Positions 35,705 through 45,309 are shown, counted from the stretch's first letter. The stretch: DNA of 64,000 nt from Streptomyces sp. WAC 04229 (GCF_003947455.1 NZ_QHJH01000010.1:36504-100503), one strand, 5' to 3'. Notes: a model not told the origin generated them from the letters alone. Numbers and translations: made by a program.

Positions 35705-36478
35705 TCACCGGGATGAGCCGAGCGAGTAGAGGAGTTGGGGACCGCCCGTGAGCGGGTGCGGGACGACGCTGGCCGTCACGCCGAAGACGTCGCCGACCAG
35801 TTCGGTCGTGAGGACGTCCGCGGGCGGGCCCGAGGCGACGAGGCGGCCCCGCGACAGCACGCCGAGGCGGTCGCAGGCCGCCGCGGCCAGGTTCAGGTCG
35901 TGCAGGACGACGAGGACGGTGAGGCCGGACCCGCGCAGCAGCGAGAGCAACTCGACCTGGTGGCGGACGTCGAGGTGGTTGGTCGGTTCGTCCAGGACCA
36001 GGATGCTCGGCTCCTGGACGAGGGCGCGGGCCAGCAGGACGCGCTGGCGCTCGCCGCCCGAAAGGGTCAGGACCCCCCGGTGTGCGAGGTGACCGATGTC
36101 GAGCTGGTGCATCGCGCGCTCGCACAGTTCGCGCTCCCGGCCACTGAGCGCCTGGTTCCCCCGGAGATGGGGCGCGCGACCGAGTGCGACGACCTCCTCG
36201 ACCGTGAAGTCGAAGTCGACGGCGCCGTCCTGGGTCATCGCCGCGATGGTCCGCGCGCTCTGGCGGAGCGGCAGCCGCGCCAGGTCCCGCTCGCCCACCC
36301 AGACGGTTCCGGAGCTGGGACGCAGGGCTCGGTACACGCACCGCAGCGCGGTGGACTTGCCACTGCCGTTCGGGCCGACCAGGCCCACGACCTGCCCGTC
36401 CGGCACGTCCAGGGACAGGCCGCGCAGGAGGCTCTTGCCGTCGGTCACGACGGAGAGTCCGTCGAGCCTCAGATCCAT
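35705..36478 (-). CDS. ABC transporter ATP-binding protein (FecE/BtuD type)
   Basis: The 257-aa ATPase has Walker A GPNGSGKST, the Q-loop region AAMTQDGAVDFDF, the signature LSGGERQRV, Walker B ILVLDEPTNHLD and the switch His in VVLHDLNLA. It energises import through the FecCD permease encoded one base upstream. All catalytic residues are present. Confidence 0.95.
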   Translation of the reverse strand: MDLRLDGLSVVTDGKSLLRGLSLDVPDGQVVGLVGPNGSGKSTALRCVYRALRPSSGTVWVGERDLARLPLRQSARTIAAMTQDGAVDFDFTVEEVVALGRAPHLRGNQALSGRERELCERAMHQLDIGHLAHRGVLTLSGGERQRVLLARALVQEPSILVLDEPTNHLDVRHQVELLSLLRGSGLTVLVVLHDLNLAAAACDRLGVLSRGRLVASGPPADVLTTELVGDVFGVTASVVPHPLTGGPQLLYSLGSSR

Positions 36479-36479
36479 G

Positions 36480-37613
36480 TCAACGCCCCCCGAACGTATA
36501 GCCCTTGCGGCGCATCAGGGCGATGAAGACGGGCACGCCCACGAGTGCGGTGATGACGCCGAGCGGCAGCTCCCGGGGGGCCACCACGGTCCGGGCGGCC
36601 AGGTCGACCCACACCATGAAGATCGCTCCGGCCAGCGGTGCCACGGCGAGGACGCGGGCGTGGGTGGCGCCGACGAGCATGCGCACCACGTGCGGCATGA
36701 CGAGTCCGATGAAGGCGATGGCACCGCTGACGGCGACCATGACACCGGTGACGAGGGAGACGAGTACCAGCAGCCCCTTGCGGTGCCGGTCGGGACCGAT
36801 GCCCAGGCTCGCCGCGGTCTCGTCGCCGAGGGCGAGCACGTCCATCACCCGCCCGTACCGGTGGAGGACCAGGATCCCGGCCGTGACCACCACCGCCACG
36901 ACGGGCAGCGAGCCCCAGGTCGCGGCGCCGAAGCTGCCCATGGTCCAGTACAGGACCATGCTGGTCGCCTCACTGTCCGGCGCGAAGTAGACGATCAGGC
37001 TCATCACGGCCTGGAAACCGAGCGACATGGCCACGCCGGTCAGGACGAGTCGCAGCGGGGAGAGCGCGCCCCGGCTGGCGGACGCGGCGTACACCAGCAG
37101 CGAGGCTGCGAGCGCGCCGACGAAGGCTCCGGCGGAGACGGCGTAGACGCCGAGGGCCGCGAGCCCGCCCGTGACCGTGACGGCGACGGCGCCGACGGAG
37201 GCGCCCGACGAGACGCCGAGGACGAAGGGGTCGGCCAACGCGTTGCGCACCATGGCCTGGATCGCCACGCCGACCGCGCTGAGCCCGGCTCCGACCAGGG
37301 CCGCCAGCAGGACGCGCGGGGTGCGGATCTGCCAGACGATCTGGTACGTCGTCACCTCGTCCTGGCCGATGACCCCGCCGCTGAGCGCCGCCCACAGGTG
37401 GCGGGCGGTCTCCCCCGGGGTGATGACCGCGGGTCCCAGGCCGATGGCCACGACGACCGAAGCGAGCAGGAGGGCGGTCAACGCGCCGCAGGCCAGCAGC
37501 AGTCCCGTGCGGGAGGCGAGCCGGCCGCCGCCTCCCGTGGCGGGTGCGGGCGCCTCGGCCGCGGTGAACGCGTCGGCGCGCGCCGTCGGTATGGATGTCG
37601 AGGGCGGAGGCAC
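36480..37613 (-). CDS. FecCD-family ABC transporter permease
   Basis: The 377-aa protein starts at GTG 37613. After a polar 27-residue N-terminus it shows about ten membrane segments with family motifs GLGPAVITPGE, WQIRTPRVLLAALVGAGLSAVG, ANALADPFVLGVSSGA (in the form NALADPFVLGVSSGA) and GAIAFIGLVMPHVVRMLVG. It forms the membrane channel of a BtuC-type importer. As first gene of the three-gene operon it lies next to a Zur-like box. Confidence 0.94.
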   Translation of the reverse strand: MPPPSTSIPTARADAFTAAEAPAPATGGGGRLASRTGLLLACGALTALLLASVVVAIGLGPAVITPGETARHLWAALSGGVIGQDEVTTYQIVWQIRTPRVLLAALVGAGLSAVGVAIQAMVRNALADPFVLGVSSGASVGAVAVTVTGGLAALGVYAVSAGAFVGALAASLLVYAASASRGALSPLRLVLTGVAMSLGFQAVMSLIVYFAPDSEATSMVLYWTMGSFGAATWGSLPVVAVVVTAGILVLHRYGRVMDVLALGDETAASLGIGPDRHRKGLLVLVSLVTGVMVAVSGAIAFIGLVMPHVVRMLVGATHARVLAVAPLAGAIFMVWVDLAARTVVAPRELPLGVITALVGVPVFIALMRRKGYTFGGR

Positions 37614-37636
37614 GTGGCCTACCTACGCTTTCTTTC

Positions 37637-37657
37637 GATAATGGGAACCATGTTCAG
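37637..37657. promoter_or_regulatory. Zur/Fur-like box upstream of the FecCD operon
   Basis: On the reverse strand the site reads TGAACATGGTTCCCATTATC, an imperfect palindrome built on ATGG-GAA-CCAT with outer GA/TC pairs. About 15 of 21 positions agree with remembered Streptomyces Zur sites (TGACAATGGTTTTCATTTTC type). It starts 24 bp upstream of the permease GTG. If real, the importer would be induced by zinc shortage and would carry a zincophore. This is inference from consensus memory. Confidence 0.4.
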
Positions 37658-37756
37658 GTGGGGAATCTAGCACGCCCGGCTCCGCGTGATCACACGATTC
37701 GGGAAAACCTCGGCCGGCTATAGACCTGACCAGACTTGTTCATTTACCGTTTGGAC

Positions 37757-38476
37757 ATGCCTGGACAGGTACACAAACACCATCGCATCGTCCGTGTTCT
37801 CTCCGACGAGATCAGGGCCGGAGTCCACTCCGACGGCAGCAGGCTCCCCGGGGAGCACGCGCTCACCCAGCGCTTCGGCGTCAGTCGCACCACTCTGCGG
37901 CAGGCGCTGCAAGCACTCGGGGAGGAAGGGCTCATCGCCACGCATGCCGGAATCGGCTCCTTCGTCACCTTCGAGGGGACGCCGATCGACAACCGGCTCG
38001 GCTGGACCAAGGCCCTCGCCGAGCAGGGCACGGAACTCACCTCGGAGACGCTGCGCTTCGAGGAGGTCGACGACCGCGAGTTGGCCGCCGAACTCGGAAT
38101 GGATTCGCGTACGTTCATCGCGCTGGACCGGGTGAGACGTCTCGCCGACGGACGGGGCGTGTCGCTGGAGCGCAGCAGGGTCCCGGCCACGGGAGACCTG
38201 GCCGGGCTGCCCGAACGCGGCCTCGTCGACGGCTCGCTGAGCCGGGCACTGGTCGCCGCGGGCCGGGTCACCGTCTCCGGCGAGGGTGTGGTGTCGGTGC
38301 GCGGGCTCGACACGGCGGACGCGGCTCTGCTGCACCGTTCGCCCGGCGAGTCCTTCCTGCGGCTCACCCAGGTGTACCGGGCGGGCGACGGCTCGGTCGT
38401 CGAGCAGGTCACCAGCCTGCTGGATCCCGCCAAGTTCGAACTGCACGTGCGCTCGGGCCAGGGAGGCCGACCGTGA
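37757..38476 (+). CDS. GntR/HutC-family transcriptional regulator
   Basis: The 239-aa protein has an N-terminal winged helix (RLPGEHALTQRFGVSRTTLRQAL, EEGLIATHAGIGSFV) and a UTRA ligand domain (FIALDRVRRLADGRGVSLER, LRLTQVYRAGDGSVVEQVTSLL). The ATG at 37757 is preferred; a TTG at 37736 would add seven residues. Upstream, AGACCTGACCAGACT (37723-37737) contains two AGACY direct repeats that could be its operator. It heads a four-gene operon overlapping the next gene, so it probably senses the nucleoside-like substrate of that pathway. Confidence 0.92.
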   Translation: MPGQVHKHHRIVRVLSDEIRAGVHSDGSRLPGEHALTQRFGVSRTTLRQALQALGEEGLIATHAGIGSFVTFEGTPIDNRLGWTKALAEQGTELTSETLRFEEVDDRELAAELGMDSRTFIALDRVRRLADGRGVSLERSRVPATGDLAGLPERGLVDGSLSRALVAAGRVTVSGEGVVSVRGLDTADAALLHRSPGESFLRLTQVYRAGDGSVVEQVTSLLDPAKFELHVRSGQGGRP

Positions 38477-39465
38477 CCGACCGACTCGACCGCGCCCTCG
38501 GCGCCTACTACGGGCTCGCCCTCGGCGACGCCCTCGGCATGCCCACACAGGTGATGTCCCGGGAGGAGGTCGTCCGGGTCTACGGCAGGCTCACCGGCTT
38601 CCGGCCCGCGCTCCCCGGCAATCCGGTCAGCGCCGGCATGCCGGCCGGCTCCGTCACCGACGACACCGACCAGGCCGTCATCGTCGGCCGCCTCATCGCC
38701 GAGGGACGCGGCCGGATCGACCCCCTGCGCCTGGCCCACGACCTGCTCGACTGGGAGAAGGAGATGAAGGCCAAGGGCTCCTTCGACCTCCTCGGCCCCT
38801 CCACCAAGGCCGCCCTGGACGCGGTGGCCGGCGGTGTCCCGGCGCGGGAGGCAGGCAGGAACGGCACGACGAACGGCGCGGCCATGCGCGTCACCCCGGT
38901 CGGCATCGCCTTCGACGTCCAGCCGCTGGACCTCTTCCTGGACCATGTCGTGGAGTCCTGCCAGGTCACCCATGACACGGGTCTCGGCATCGCGGGCGCG
39001 GCCGCCGTCGCCGCCGCCGTCAGCACGGGTGTCGGGGGCGGCTCGCTGGACGACGCCGTCGCCGCCGCGGTGGTCGCGGCCCGGGCCGGTGCACGGCGCG
39101 GCCACTGGGTCGCCGGGGCGGACATCGCCACCCGGATCACCTGGGCGCGGGATCTCGTACAGGATCTCCCGGAGGCCGAGGCGCTGGACCGGATCGTCGC
39201 GCTCGTCGGCACCAGCGTCGCGAGCCAGGAGTCGGTGCCCGCCGCGTTCGCGGTCCTGGCGGTGGCCGACGGAGATCCCTGGCAGGCCGCCCTGCTCGCC
39301 GCCAACCTCGGCGGAGACAGTGACACCATCGGCGCGATCGCCGGTGCCGTCGCCGGGTCCGTCGCCGGGCTCTCCGGGCTGCCCGCCGAGGCCGTGGACA
39401 CGCTGCGGTCCGTCAACTCCCTGGAACTCGAACCCCTGACCACACGGCTGCTCGCACTCCGCTGA
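38473..39465 (+). CDS. ADP-ribosylglycohydrolase-fold N-glycosidase
   Basis: The 330-aa all-helical enzyme has the dinuclear magnesium motifs of the ARH family: LALGDALGMPTQ, SVTDDTDQAVIVGRLI and the C-terminal GGDSDTIGAIAGAVAGSVAG. The family cleaves N- or O-glycosidic bonds of ADP-ribose, but some members act on small ribosides. Here it overlaps a GntR gene and precedes an NCS1 nucleobase/nucleoside permease and a PfkB kinase, so hydrolysis of an imported nucleoside (or its phosphate) is more likely than protein de-ADP-ribosylation. Confidence 0.9.
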   Translation: MTDRLDRALGAYYGLALGDALGMPTQVMSREEVVRVYGRLTGFRPALPGNPVSAGMPAGSVTDDTDQAVIVGRLIAEGRGRIDPLRLAHDLLDWEKEMKAKGSFDLLGPSTKAALDAVAGGVPAREAGRNGTTNGAAMRVTPVGIAFDVQPLDLFLDHVVESCQVTHDTGLGIAGAAAVAAAVSTGVGGGSLDDAVAAAVVAARAGARRGHWVAGADIATRITWARDLVQDLPEAEALDRIVALVGTSVASQESVPAAFAVLAVADGDPWQAALLAANLGGDSDTIGAIAGAVAGSVAGLSGLPAEAVDTLRSVNSLELEPLTTRLLALR

Positions 39466-39512
39466 GCCGCCGAGCACGCCCCGCCCCTCCGCACCAGCAA
39501 GGAGGTTCCGTC

Positions 39513-40991
39513 ATGACCGCTTCGAAGACGAACGATCGCGTCGGCACCATTGAGACCCGTGGGATCGAGCCGGTCCCCGACCACGAGCGGCACGGCCAGG
39601 CCGGTCAGATGTTCTGGACCTGGTTCGCGGCGAACATCAGTATCCTCGGGCTCCCTCTCGGCGCGACTCTCGTCGCCTTCCGCGGCCTGAACATCTGGCA
39701 GGCGGCCCTCGTCGCCGCCGTCGGTTCCTTCGGCTCCTTCGCGCTGGTGGGAGCCCTGAGTCTGGCCGGCAAGAAGGGCGGGGCGCCCGCGCTCACCCTC
39801 TCCCGGGCGGTCTTCGGACAGCGGGGCAACGCCGGTCCGACCCTCATCACGTGGCTCAGCCGGGTCGGCTGGGAGACCATCACCACCACGACCGCGGCGT
39901 ACGCGCTGCTGGCCATGCTGCACACCGCCTTCGGGGTGGGCCGGAACACCGTGCTGACGCTGGTCTGCCTGCTGGTCTTCATCAGTTGCACGCTGCTGAT
40001 CAGCGGCCTGGGCCATGCCACCATCATGTGGATCAACAAGTGGGCCACGGTCGTCTTCGGCGCGCTCAACCTGGTCGTGATGGGCTTCCTGGTAGCCACC
40101 GTCGACTGGTCCGAGGTCCTCGGCACCCCGGCGGGCCCGGCCAGCGGTGTGATCGCGGGGATCGGCTTCATCGCCGCGGGTACCGGCATCGGCTGGGCCA
40201 ACGCCGGTGCCGACTACGCCCGTTACCTCCCCCGGTCCGTCCCCGGCCGGCGGCTCATCGGGGCCTCCGCCTTCGGCGCGGGCATCCCCCTGGTCCTGCT
40301 GATCTCCCTCGGTTCGCTGCTCTCGGCGGGCGATCCCACGCTCGCCACCTCCGCCGACCCGGTGGCGGCGATCAACGCGATGCTGCCCTCCTGGATGGCG
40401 ATCCCCTATCTCGTCGCGGCCTTCGGCGGGCTGCTGATGTCGAACCACCTCTCCACCTACTCCGCCGGGCTGACGATGATCACCCTGGGGCTCCGGGTTC
40501 CGCGGGCCGCCGCCGTCGCCCTCGACGTGGTGCTGATGTTCGCCGGCGGCATCTACTTCATGCTGATCGCCGACGACTTCTACGGGCCCTTCTCGACGTT
40601 CCTGACCTTGCTCGCCGTCCCCATCTCGGCCTGGATCGGAGTGATCGCGGTCGACTCGCTGCGCGGGCGCGCCTACGATCCTGAGGCGTTGATGGACACC
40701 ACATCGACCAGCCGTTACTGGTACTCGGGCGGCTTCCGGCTGCCCGCCGTCCTGGGCTGGGTCGCCGCCATCGTGGCCGGCCTGCTCTTCACCAAGGCCG
40801 CGACCAGTGAGGCGGACGTCTGGTTCGCGGGTCCGCTCTCCGACACCTGGTTCGGCCAGAACGGGCTCGGCTGGGCGATCGCCATGGCGGTCGGCGCCGC
40901 CGTGTACGCGCTGTTCGGCAGCGGCACCCGCTCCGCCCCGGGCAGCGGGGACCCGACCCTGCCCTCCGCTCTCCAGGAGGCCGGACGATGA
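39513..40991 (+). CDS. NCS1-family purine/cytosine/nucleoside permease
   Basis: The 492-aa membrane protein has about twelve segments and NCS1 motifs near the start (FWTWFAANISILGLPLGATL), TLSRAVFGQRGN and WANAGADYARYLP. ATG 39513 follows AAGGAGG. It would import a nucleobase, nucleoside or related N-heterocycle with a cation. It is the transporter of the operon and overlaps the kinase gene by ATGA. Confidence 0.92.
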   Translation: MTASKTNDRVGTIETRGIEPVPDHERHGQAGQMFWTWFAANISILGLPLGATLVAFRGLNIWQAALVAAVGSFGSFALVGALSLAGKKGGAPALTLSRAVFGQRGNAGPTLITWLSRVGWETITTTTAAYALLAMLHTAFGVGRNTVLTLVCLLVFISCTLLISGLGHATIMWINKWATVVFGALNLVVMGFLVATVDWSEVLGTPAGPASGVIAGIGFIAAGTGIGWANAGADYARYLPRSVPGRRLIGASAFGAGIPLVLLISLGSLLSAGDPTLATSADPVAAINAMLPSWMAIPYLVAAFGGLLMSNHLSTYSAGLTMITLGLRVPRAAAVALDVVLMFAGGIYFMLIADDFYGPFSTFLTLLAVPISAWIGVIAVDSLRGRAYDPEALMDTTSTSRYWYSGGFRLPAVLGWVAAIVAGLLFTKAATSEADVWFAGPLSDTWFGQNGLGWAIAMAVGAAVYALFGSGTRSAPGSGDPTLPSALQEAGR

Positions 40992-41956
40992 CCGGCCGTC
41001 TCGTCCTCGCCGGGAATGTGATCGCCGACCTCGTGATCGAGGTGCCCGCGCTGCCGGAACGCGGCGGGGACGTCATCGGCACGCGCAGCGGGACGACCGT
41101 CGGCGGCGGATTCAACACTCTGGTCGCGGCCCGTCGGCTCGGCACGCAGGCGGTGTTCGCCGGGCTGCACGGCACCGGCCCGTACGGCGATCTCGTACGC
41201 GAGGCGCTCACCGCCGAGGACATCGGCACCCTGCTGCCCGCCCGCACGGAGGCCGACACCGGCTTCACCGTCGCCCTGATCGACGGCGGCGGCGAACGCA
41301 CCTTCGTCACCAGCTTCGGTGTCGAGGCCACGCTGCGGCCCTCGGACATCGAGGCCGTCGCGGGGCGACTGCGCCCCGGGGACCTGGTGCAGCTCTCCGG
41401 CTACGGTCTGGTGCTGCCGGCCAACGGCCCCCTGCTGTCCGCCTTCGCGTCCGGGCTCCCGGCGGGCATCACGCTCTGCCTCGACCCGGCGCCCCTGGTG
41501 GCCGACATTCCCGAGGCCGTCCTAGGGCCCGTCCTCGCCCGCACGGACTGGCTCAGCCTCAACGCGCGAGAGGCCCGCCTGCTCTCCGGACACGAGGATC
41601 CGGGGGCCGCGGTGGCATCCCTGCGGGAGCGCCTGGCCCCGACGGCGGGCGTGCTCGTGCGGGCCGACAAGGACGGCTGCCGGCTGACTCTGCCCGGCCG
41701 GGAACCGGTCCACGTGCCGGGATTCCCCGTCGACGCGGTCGACAGCAACGGGGCGGGAGACGCCCACGTCGGTTCGTTCCTGGCCCTGCTCGCACAAGGC
41801 CACGACCCGCTGACAGCCGCACGCGGCGCCAACGCGGCGGCCGCCTTCGCGGTGGGCCGCCGGGGCCCGGCCACCGCACCCGACCGCGCCGAACTGAAGG
41901 CGTTCCTGGGTGCGGACCCGCTCGCGAACGCCCTGTTCGGCGCGGACGGCCCGTAA
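40988..41956 (+). CDS. PfkB-family carbohydrate/nucleoside kinase
   Basis: The 322-aa ribokinase-like enzyme has the N-terminal glycine motif GGGFNTLVAARRLG, a mid region TGFTVALIDGGGERTFV, and the C-terminal catalytic motif DSNGAGDAHVGSFLA (usually DTxGAGD; the Asp base is kept). It would phosphorylate ribose released by the ARH-fold enzyme or the intact nucleoside. Being last in the operon with the permease it completes a transport-cleavage-phosphorylation set. Confidence 0.92.
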   Translation: MTGRLVLAGNVIADLVIEVPALPERGGDVIGTRSGTTVGGGFNTLVAARRLGTQAVFAGLHGTGPYGDLVREALTAEDIGTLLPARTEADTGFTVALIDGGGERTFVTSFGVEATLRPSDIEAVAGRLRPGDLVQLSGYGLVLPANGPLLSAFASGLPAGITLCLDPAPLVADIPEAVLGPVLARTDWLSLNAREARLLSGHEDPGAAVASLRERLAPTAGVLVRADKDGCRLTLPGREPVHVPGFPVDAVDSNGAGDAHVGSFLALLAQGHDPLTAARGANAAAAFAVGRRGPATAPDRAELKAFLGADPLANALFGADGP

Positions 41957-41979
41957 GGAGGCCGACTCCGCCCGCTCGT

Positions 41980-42426
41980 TCAGAAGCCGCGTCGGGGCAG
42001 GCGTACCACCTGGACGAAGAAGTCGTCGATCTGGCGGACCGCGGCGATGAACTGGTCCAGGTCGACCGGCTTGGTGACGTAGGCGTTGGCGTGCAGCTTG
42101 TAGCTGCGCAGGATGTCCTCCTCGGCCGCCGACGTGGTGAGGACGACGACCGGGATGTCGCTCAGCTCGGGATCGGACTTGATCTTCTCCAGGACCTGCC
42201 GGCCGTCGTACTTGGGCAGGTTGAGGTCGAGCAGGATCAGGTCCGGGCGAGGGGCCTCGGCGTGGCCGGCGCGACGGTAGAGGAAGTCGAGCGCCTCCTC
42301 GCCGTCCCGGACCACGTGCAGGGTGTTGCCGATCTTGTTGTCCTCGAACGCCTCGCGCGTCATCAGCTCGTCGCCCGGGTCGTCCTCGACGAGGAGGACG
42401 TCGATGGGGGTGGCGGGTGTCGTCAT
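41980..42426 (-). CDS. Single-domain response regulator (Rcp1 type)
   Basis: The 148-aa protein is one receiver domain: acidic pair in [12 protein letters not shown], phospho-acceptor Asp67 in [13 protein letters not shown], Thr in [13 protein letters not shown], and Lys in [11 protein letters not shown]. There is no output domain. The DLNLPKxDG form is typical of Rcp1-like regulators paired with CHASE3 or phytochrome kinases. The ATG at 42426 overlaps the kinase stop, giving tight coupling. It is probably the phosphorylation partner of the upstream kinase. Confidence 0.93.
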   Translation of the reverse strand: MTTPATPIDVLLVEDDPGDELMTREAFEDNKIGNTLHVVRDGEEALDFLYRRAGHAEAPRPDLILLDLNLPKYDGRQVLEKIKSDPELSDIPVVVLTTSAAEEDILRSYKLHANAYVTKPVDLDQFIAAVRQIDDFFVQVVRLPRRGF

Positions 42427-44045
42427 GCCAGGGCCTTTTCCTCGGTGCGGGAGTCGATGTCGCCGGTGTCGCCACCGACGCACGGCAGAGTGAAGCAGAA
42501 GCGGGTACCGCCCGTGTGGGCGGTGTCGATCCAGATGCGCCCGCCGTGATGTTCGACGATCTTCTTGCACAGCGCCAGGCCGATGCCCGTGCCACCGTAC
42601 GAGTCGCGGCTGTGCAGCCGCTGGAAGATGACGAACACCTTCTCGGCGAACTCCTGCGGGATGCCGATGCCGTTGTCGGTGACACAGAACCGCCGGGCCC
42701 CGGGGGTGTCGGGGTCCTCGTCGCAGGTGATGCGGATCCGTGGGGCGCGGTCGGGGTCGCGGAACTTGACGGCGTTGCCGAGCAGGTTCTGCCAGAGCAT
42801 GACCAGCAGGGTCGGGTCGCCGACGACCCGGGGCAGTTCCTCGGGACGTTCGACCTGCGCCCCGGTCTCGGTGACGACCGTGTCGAGATTGGTCAGGGCC
42901 TTGGACAGGAACTCGTCGAGGCCGCACTCCACAGCGGCGTCGTTGACCCGGCCCACCCGGGAGAAGGTGAGCAGGTCGTTGATGAGGACCTGCATGCGCT
43001 TGGCGCCGTCGACGGCGAAGTCGATGTACTGCAGGCCCCGGTCGTCGAGTTGGTCGCCGTACCGCTTCTCCAGCAGCTGGCAGAAGGAGGCCACCTTGCG
43101 CAGGGGCTCCTGGAGGTCGTGGGAGGCGACGTAGGCGAACTGCTCCAGGTCGGCGTTCGAGCGGCGGAGTTCGACGGCCTGTTCGTCCAGGTCGGCGGCC
43201 TGGCGGCTCAGGACGCCCTGCTGCCGTTGGGACGCATCGAGTTCGGCCACGATCCGCTGCCGCATGTCCTCGACGTCCCGTGCCACGGCCGTGAGGTCGG
43301 CCGGGCCTTCGGCGGGGATGGAGTGCTCGAACTCACCGCCCGCCACCTTCCGCGAGGCCTCGCGCAGCCTCTGGAGGGGACGCGCCACCAGCAGGCGCAC
43401 CACGATCGCCAGTGCCGCACCGGCCAGCAGGAAGGCCGCCACCATGACGCCGAAGGTCAGGTTGCGCAGCGTGCGGGCGTCGGCCAGGTCGGCCTTGCCG
43501 TCCTCGACGGCGTCGGCGAGGTCGCGGTTCTGCTGGTTCCAGCCGGCGCGCATCGCGTCGAAGACCTTCTTGCCCCGCCCGGCGGTCGTCTGGTCGACGG
43601 TCCTGGGTTCACCGGGCGTGACGCCGTCCACGAGGGGGGTGGCGTAGACGCGTCGCCACTCGGCCGCCTGCCGCTGGACCTTCTGCAGGTCCGCCAGGAG
43701 CACGGGCTGGTCCCCGATGAGCGTGCGCAGCCGGGCCGCGGCCCGGGCCTCGTCCTTCCTGCCCTGCTCGTAGGGGGTGAGGAACTGCCGGTCGGCCGCG
43801 ATGGCGTAGCCGCGTACGCCCGTCTCCTGATTGACCAGGGCCGCTTGCAGCCGGTATGCCTCGGTGCGGGCGGGCTGGATTCGGTCGGTGAGCTGGTCGG
43901 TGAGGTCCGTGGTGCGCTCCTGCACCCGGGCACCGACCACGGTGCCCACCACCACGATGAGGACCATGAGGCCGAGTACGAGCTGGAACCAGCCCTGCAC
44001 CGTCAGCCGGCCGCCGCCCCGCGGCCCCCGTGTCTCGTCAGCCAC
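42423..44045 (-). CDS. CHASE3-HAMP sensor histidine kinase
   Basis: The 540-aa kinase has a first membrane helix ([18 protein letters not shown]), an extracytoplasmic CHASE3 domain ([19 protein letters not shown]), a second helix ([22 protein letters not shown]), HAMP ([18 protein letters not shown]), a coiled coil, the H-box [14 protein letters not shown], and ATP-binding boxes [19 protein letters not shown] and [15 protein letters not shown]. It starts at GTG 44045, overlapping the upstream phosphatase gene by 8 bp. All kinase residues are intact. The CHASE3 ligand is unknown. Confidence 0.94.
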   Translation of the reverse strand: MADETRGPRGGGRLTVQGWFQLVLGLMVLIVVVGTVVGARVQERTTDLTDQLTDRIQPARTEAYRLQAALVNQETGVRGYAIAADRQFLTPYEQGRKDEARAAARLRTLIGDQPVLLADLQKVQRQAAEWRRVYATPLVDGVTPGEPRTVDQTTAGRGKKVFDAMRAGWNQQNRDLADAVEDGKADLADARTLRNLTFGVMVAAFLLAGAALAIVVRLLVARPLQRLREASRKVAGGEFEHSIPAEGPADLTAVARDVEDMRQRIVAELDASQRQQGVLSRQAADLDEQAVELRRSNADLEQFAYVASHDLQEPLRKVASFCQLLEKRYGDQLDDRGLQYIDFAVDGAKRMQVLINDLLTFSRVGRVNDAAVECGLDEFLSKALTNLDTVVTETGAQVERPEELPRVVGDPTLLVMLWQNLLGNAVKFRDPDRAPRIRITCDEDPDTPGARRFCVTDNGIGIPQEFAEKVFVIFQRLHSRDSYGGTGIGLALCKKIVEHHGGRIWIDTAHTGGTRFCFTLPCVGGDTGDIDSRTEEKALA

Positions 44046-45309
44046 TGCTTACGTCTCCACCCTTGTTCTCGTTCTCCTGCCGCTCGTTCCAGCGCAGGTG
44101 CAGCACGGCCACGTCGTCGGCGAGGCCGCCCTGCTCCTCGGCGAGGTCCTCGGCCCGGCCGATCAGACCGTCGACGAACGGCTCCGGGGCCAGCCGGGCC
44201 GCCTCCTTCGCGAGTCGGAGCAGCCCTTCCTCACCGAGGCGCTCCCTGCCCTGGCCGACGTATCCCTCGAAGAGTCCGTCGGTGAAGAGCACCAGTGCCG
44301 CGCCCGGGGGGAGGGGCAGTTCCTGGACGGGCCAGTGGGCCAGGCCCGGCACCACGCCCAGGGCCGGTCCCCCCGCGACCTCGACCCACCGCACGTCGCC
44401 GTCGTCGGTGCGCAGCAGCAGGCCGGGGTGGCCGGCCCGCACCATCCGTGCGCAGGGTGCGCCCGGCGGAAGGATGAGGCTGGTCAGCGTGGCGAACACT
44501 TCGGTGCGGGCTCGTTCGGCCACCAGGATCTCCTCCAGGCGGCGGATCTGCTCGGGCCCGGTGACACCGCTGAGCACCAGGGTGCGCCAGGCTATGCGCA
44601 GCGCGACGCCCAGGGCGGCCTCGTCGGGGCCGTGCCCGGAGACGTCACCGATGACGGCGTGCACGGTTTTGTCGGGGCTCTGGACGATGTCGTAGAAGTC
44701 GCCGCCGAGCAGCGCCTGGGCGCGGCCCGGCCGGTAGCGGGCCACGACGTCCACGCCGGTGCCGTGCAGCAACGGGCGGGGCAGCAGCCCCCTCTCCAGC
44801 CGGGCGTTCTCCCGGGCGTGCATCTGGCTGGCCTGCAGAGCCGCCGCGGCCTGCTCGGCCTCCTTGCGCTGCATGGCATACCGCACGGCCCTGCCGAACA
44901 GTTCCGGCTCGACGCGGCCCTTGACCAGGTAGTCCTGGGCACCCGCCATGAGGGCGGCGAGGCCGGTCTCGTCCTCGGCCAGACCGGTGAGCACCACGAC
45001 GGCGACCTGCTCGGCCAGGGCGTGCACCTGGGACACGGCCTCGAGCCCGTGGGCGTCCGGCAGGTGGAGGTCGAGGAGCACGCAGTCCGGCGCCTCCACC
45101 AGCAGCACCTCGCGGGCCTCGGCCATGGACCGGGCCCAGCGCAGGCGCATCTTCAACGCGCTGTCGGCGACGAGTTCCTCGACGAGCAGGGCGTCGCCCG
45201 GGTCGTCCTCGATCAGGAGCACCGACGGTTCCCGCCACTGCCAGGCCTCCGCGGCGGAGGTCCTCGCGGACGCGGGCATCCCCCCGGCCCATGACTGTGG
45301 CGCCGCCAC
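44038..45309 (-). CDS. Response regulator-PP2C (SpoIIE) phosphatase fusion
   Basis: The 423-aa protein has a receiver domain (SVLLIEDDPGDALL, CVLLDLHLPDAHG, YLVKGRVEPELFG), a helical linker (LQASQMHARENARLERGLLP), and a PP2C/SpoIIE domain with metal ligands in GGDFYDIV, VIGDVSGHGPDEAALG, LFTDGLFEG and LADDVAVLHLRW. GTG 45309 follows GGAGG; the frame is open to 45459. Such proteins dephosphorylate anti-sigma-factor antagonists. With the kinase and single receiver it forms a three-gene phospho-switch that could control a partner-switching sigma pathway. Confidence 0.92.
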   Translation of the reverse strand: MAAPQSWAGGMPASARTSAAEAWQWREPSVLLIEDDPGDALLVEELVADSALKMRLRWARSMAEAREVLLVEAPDCVLLDLHLPDAHGLEAVSQVHALAEQVAVVVLTGLAEDETGLAALMAGAQDYLVKGRVEPELFGRAVRYAMQRKEAEQAAAALQASQMHARENARLERGLLPRPLLHGTGVDVVARYRPGRAQALLGGDFYDIVQSPDKTVHAVIGDVSGHGPDEAALGVALRIAWRTLVLSGVTGPEQIRRLEEILVAERARTEVFATLTSLILPPGAPCARMVRAGHPGLLLRTDDGDVRWVEVAGGPALGVVPGLAHWPVQELPLPPGAALVLFTDGLFEGYVGQGRERLGEEGLLRLAKEAARLAPEPFVDGLIGRAEDLAEEQGGLADDVAVLHLRWNERQENENKGGDVSSG

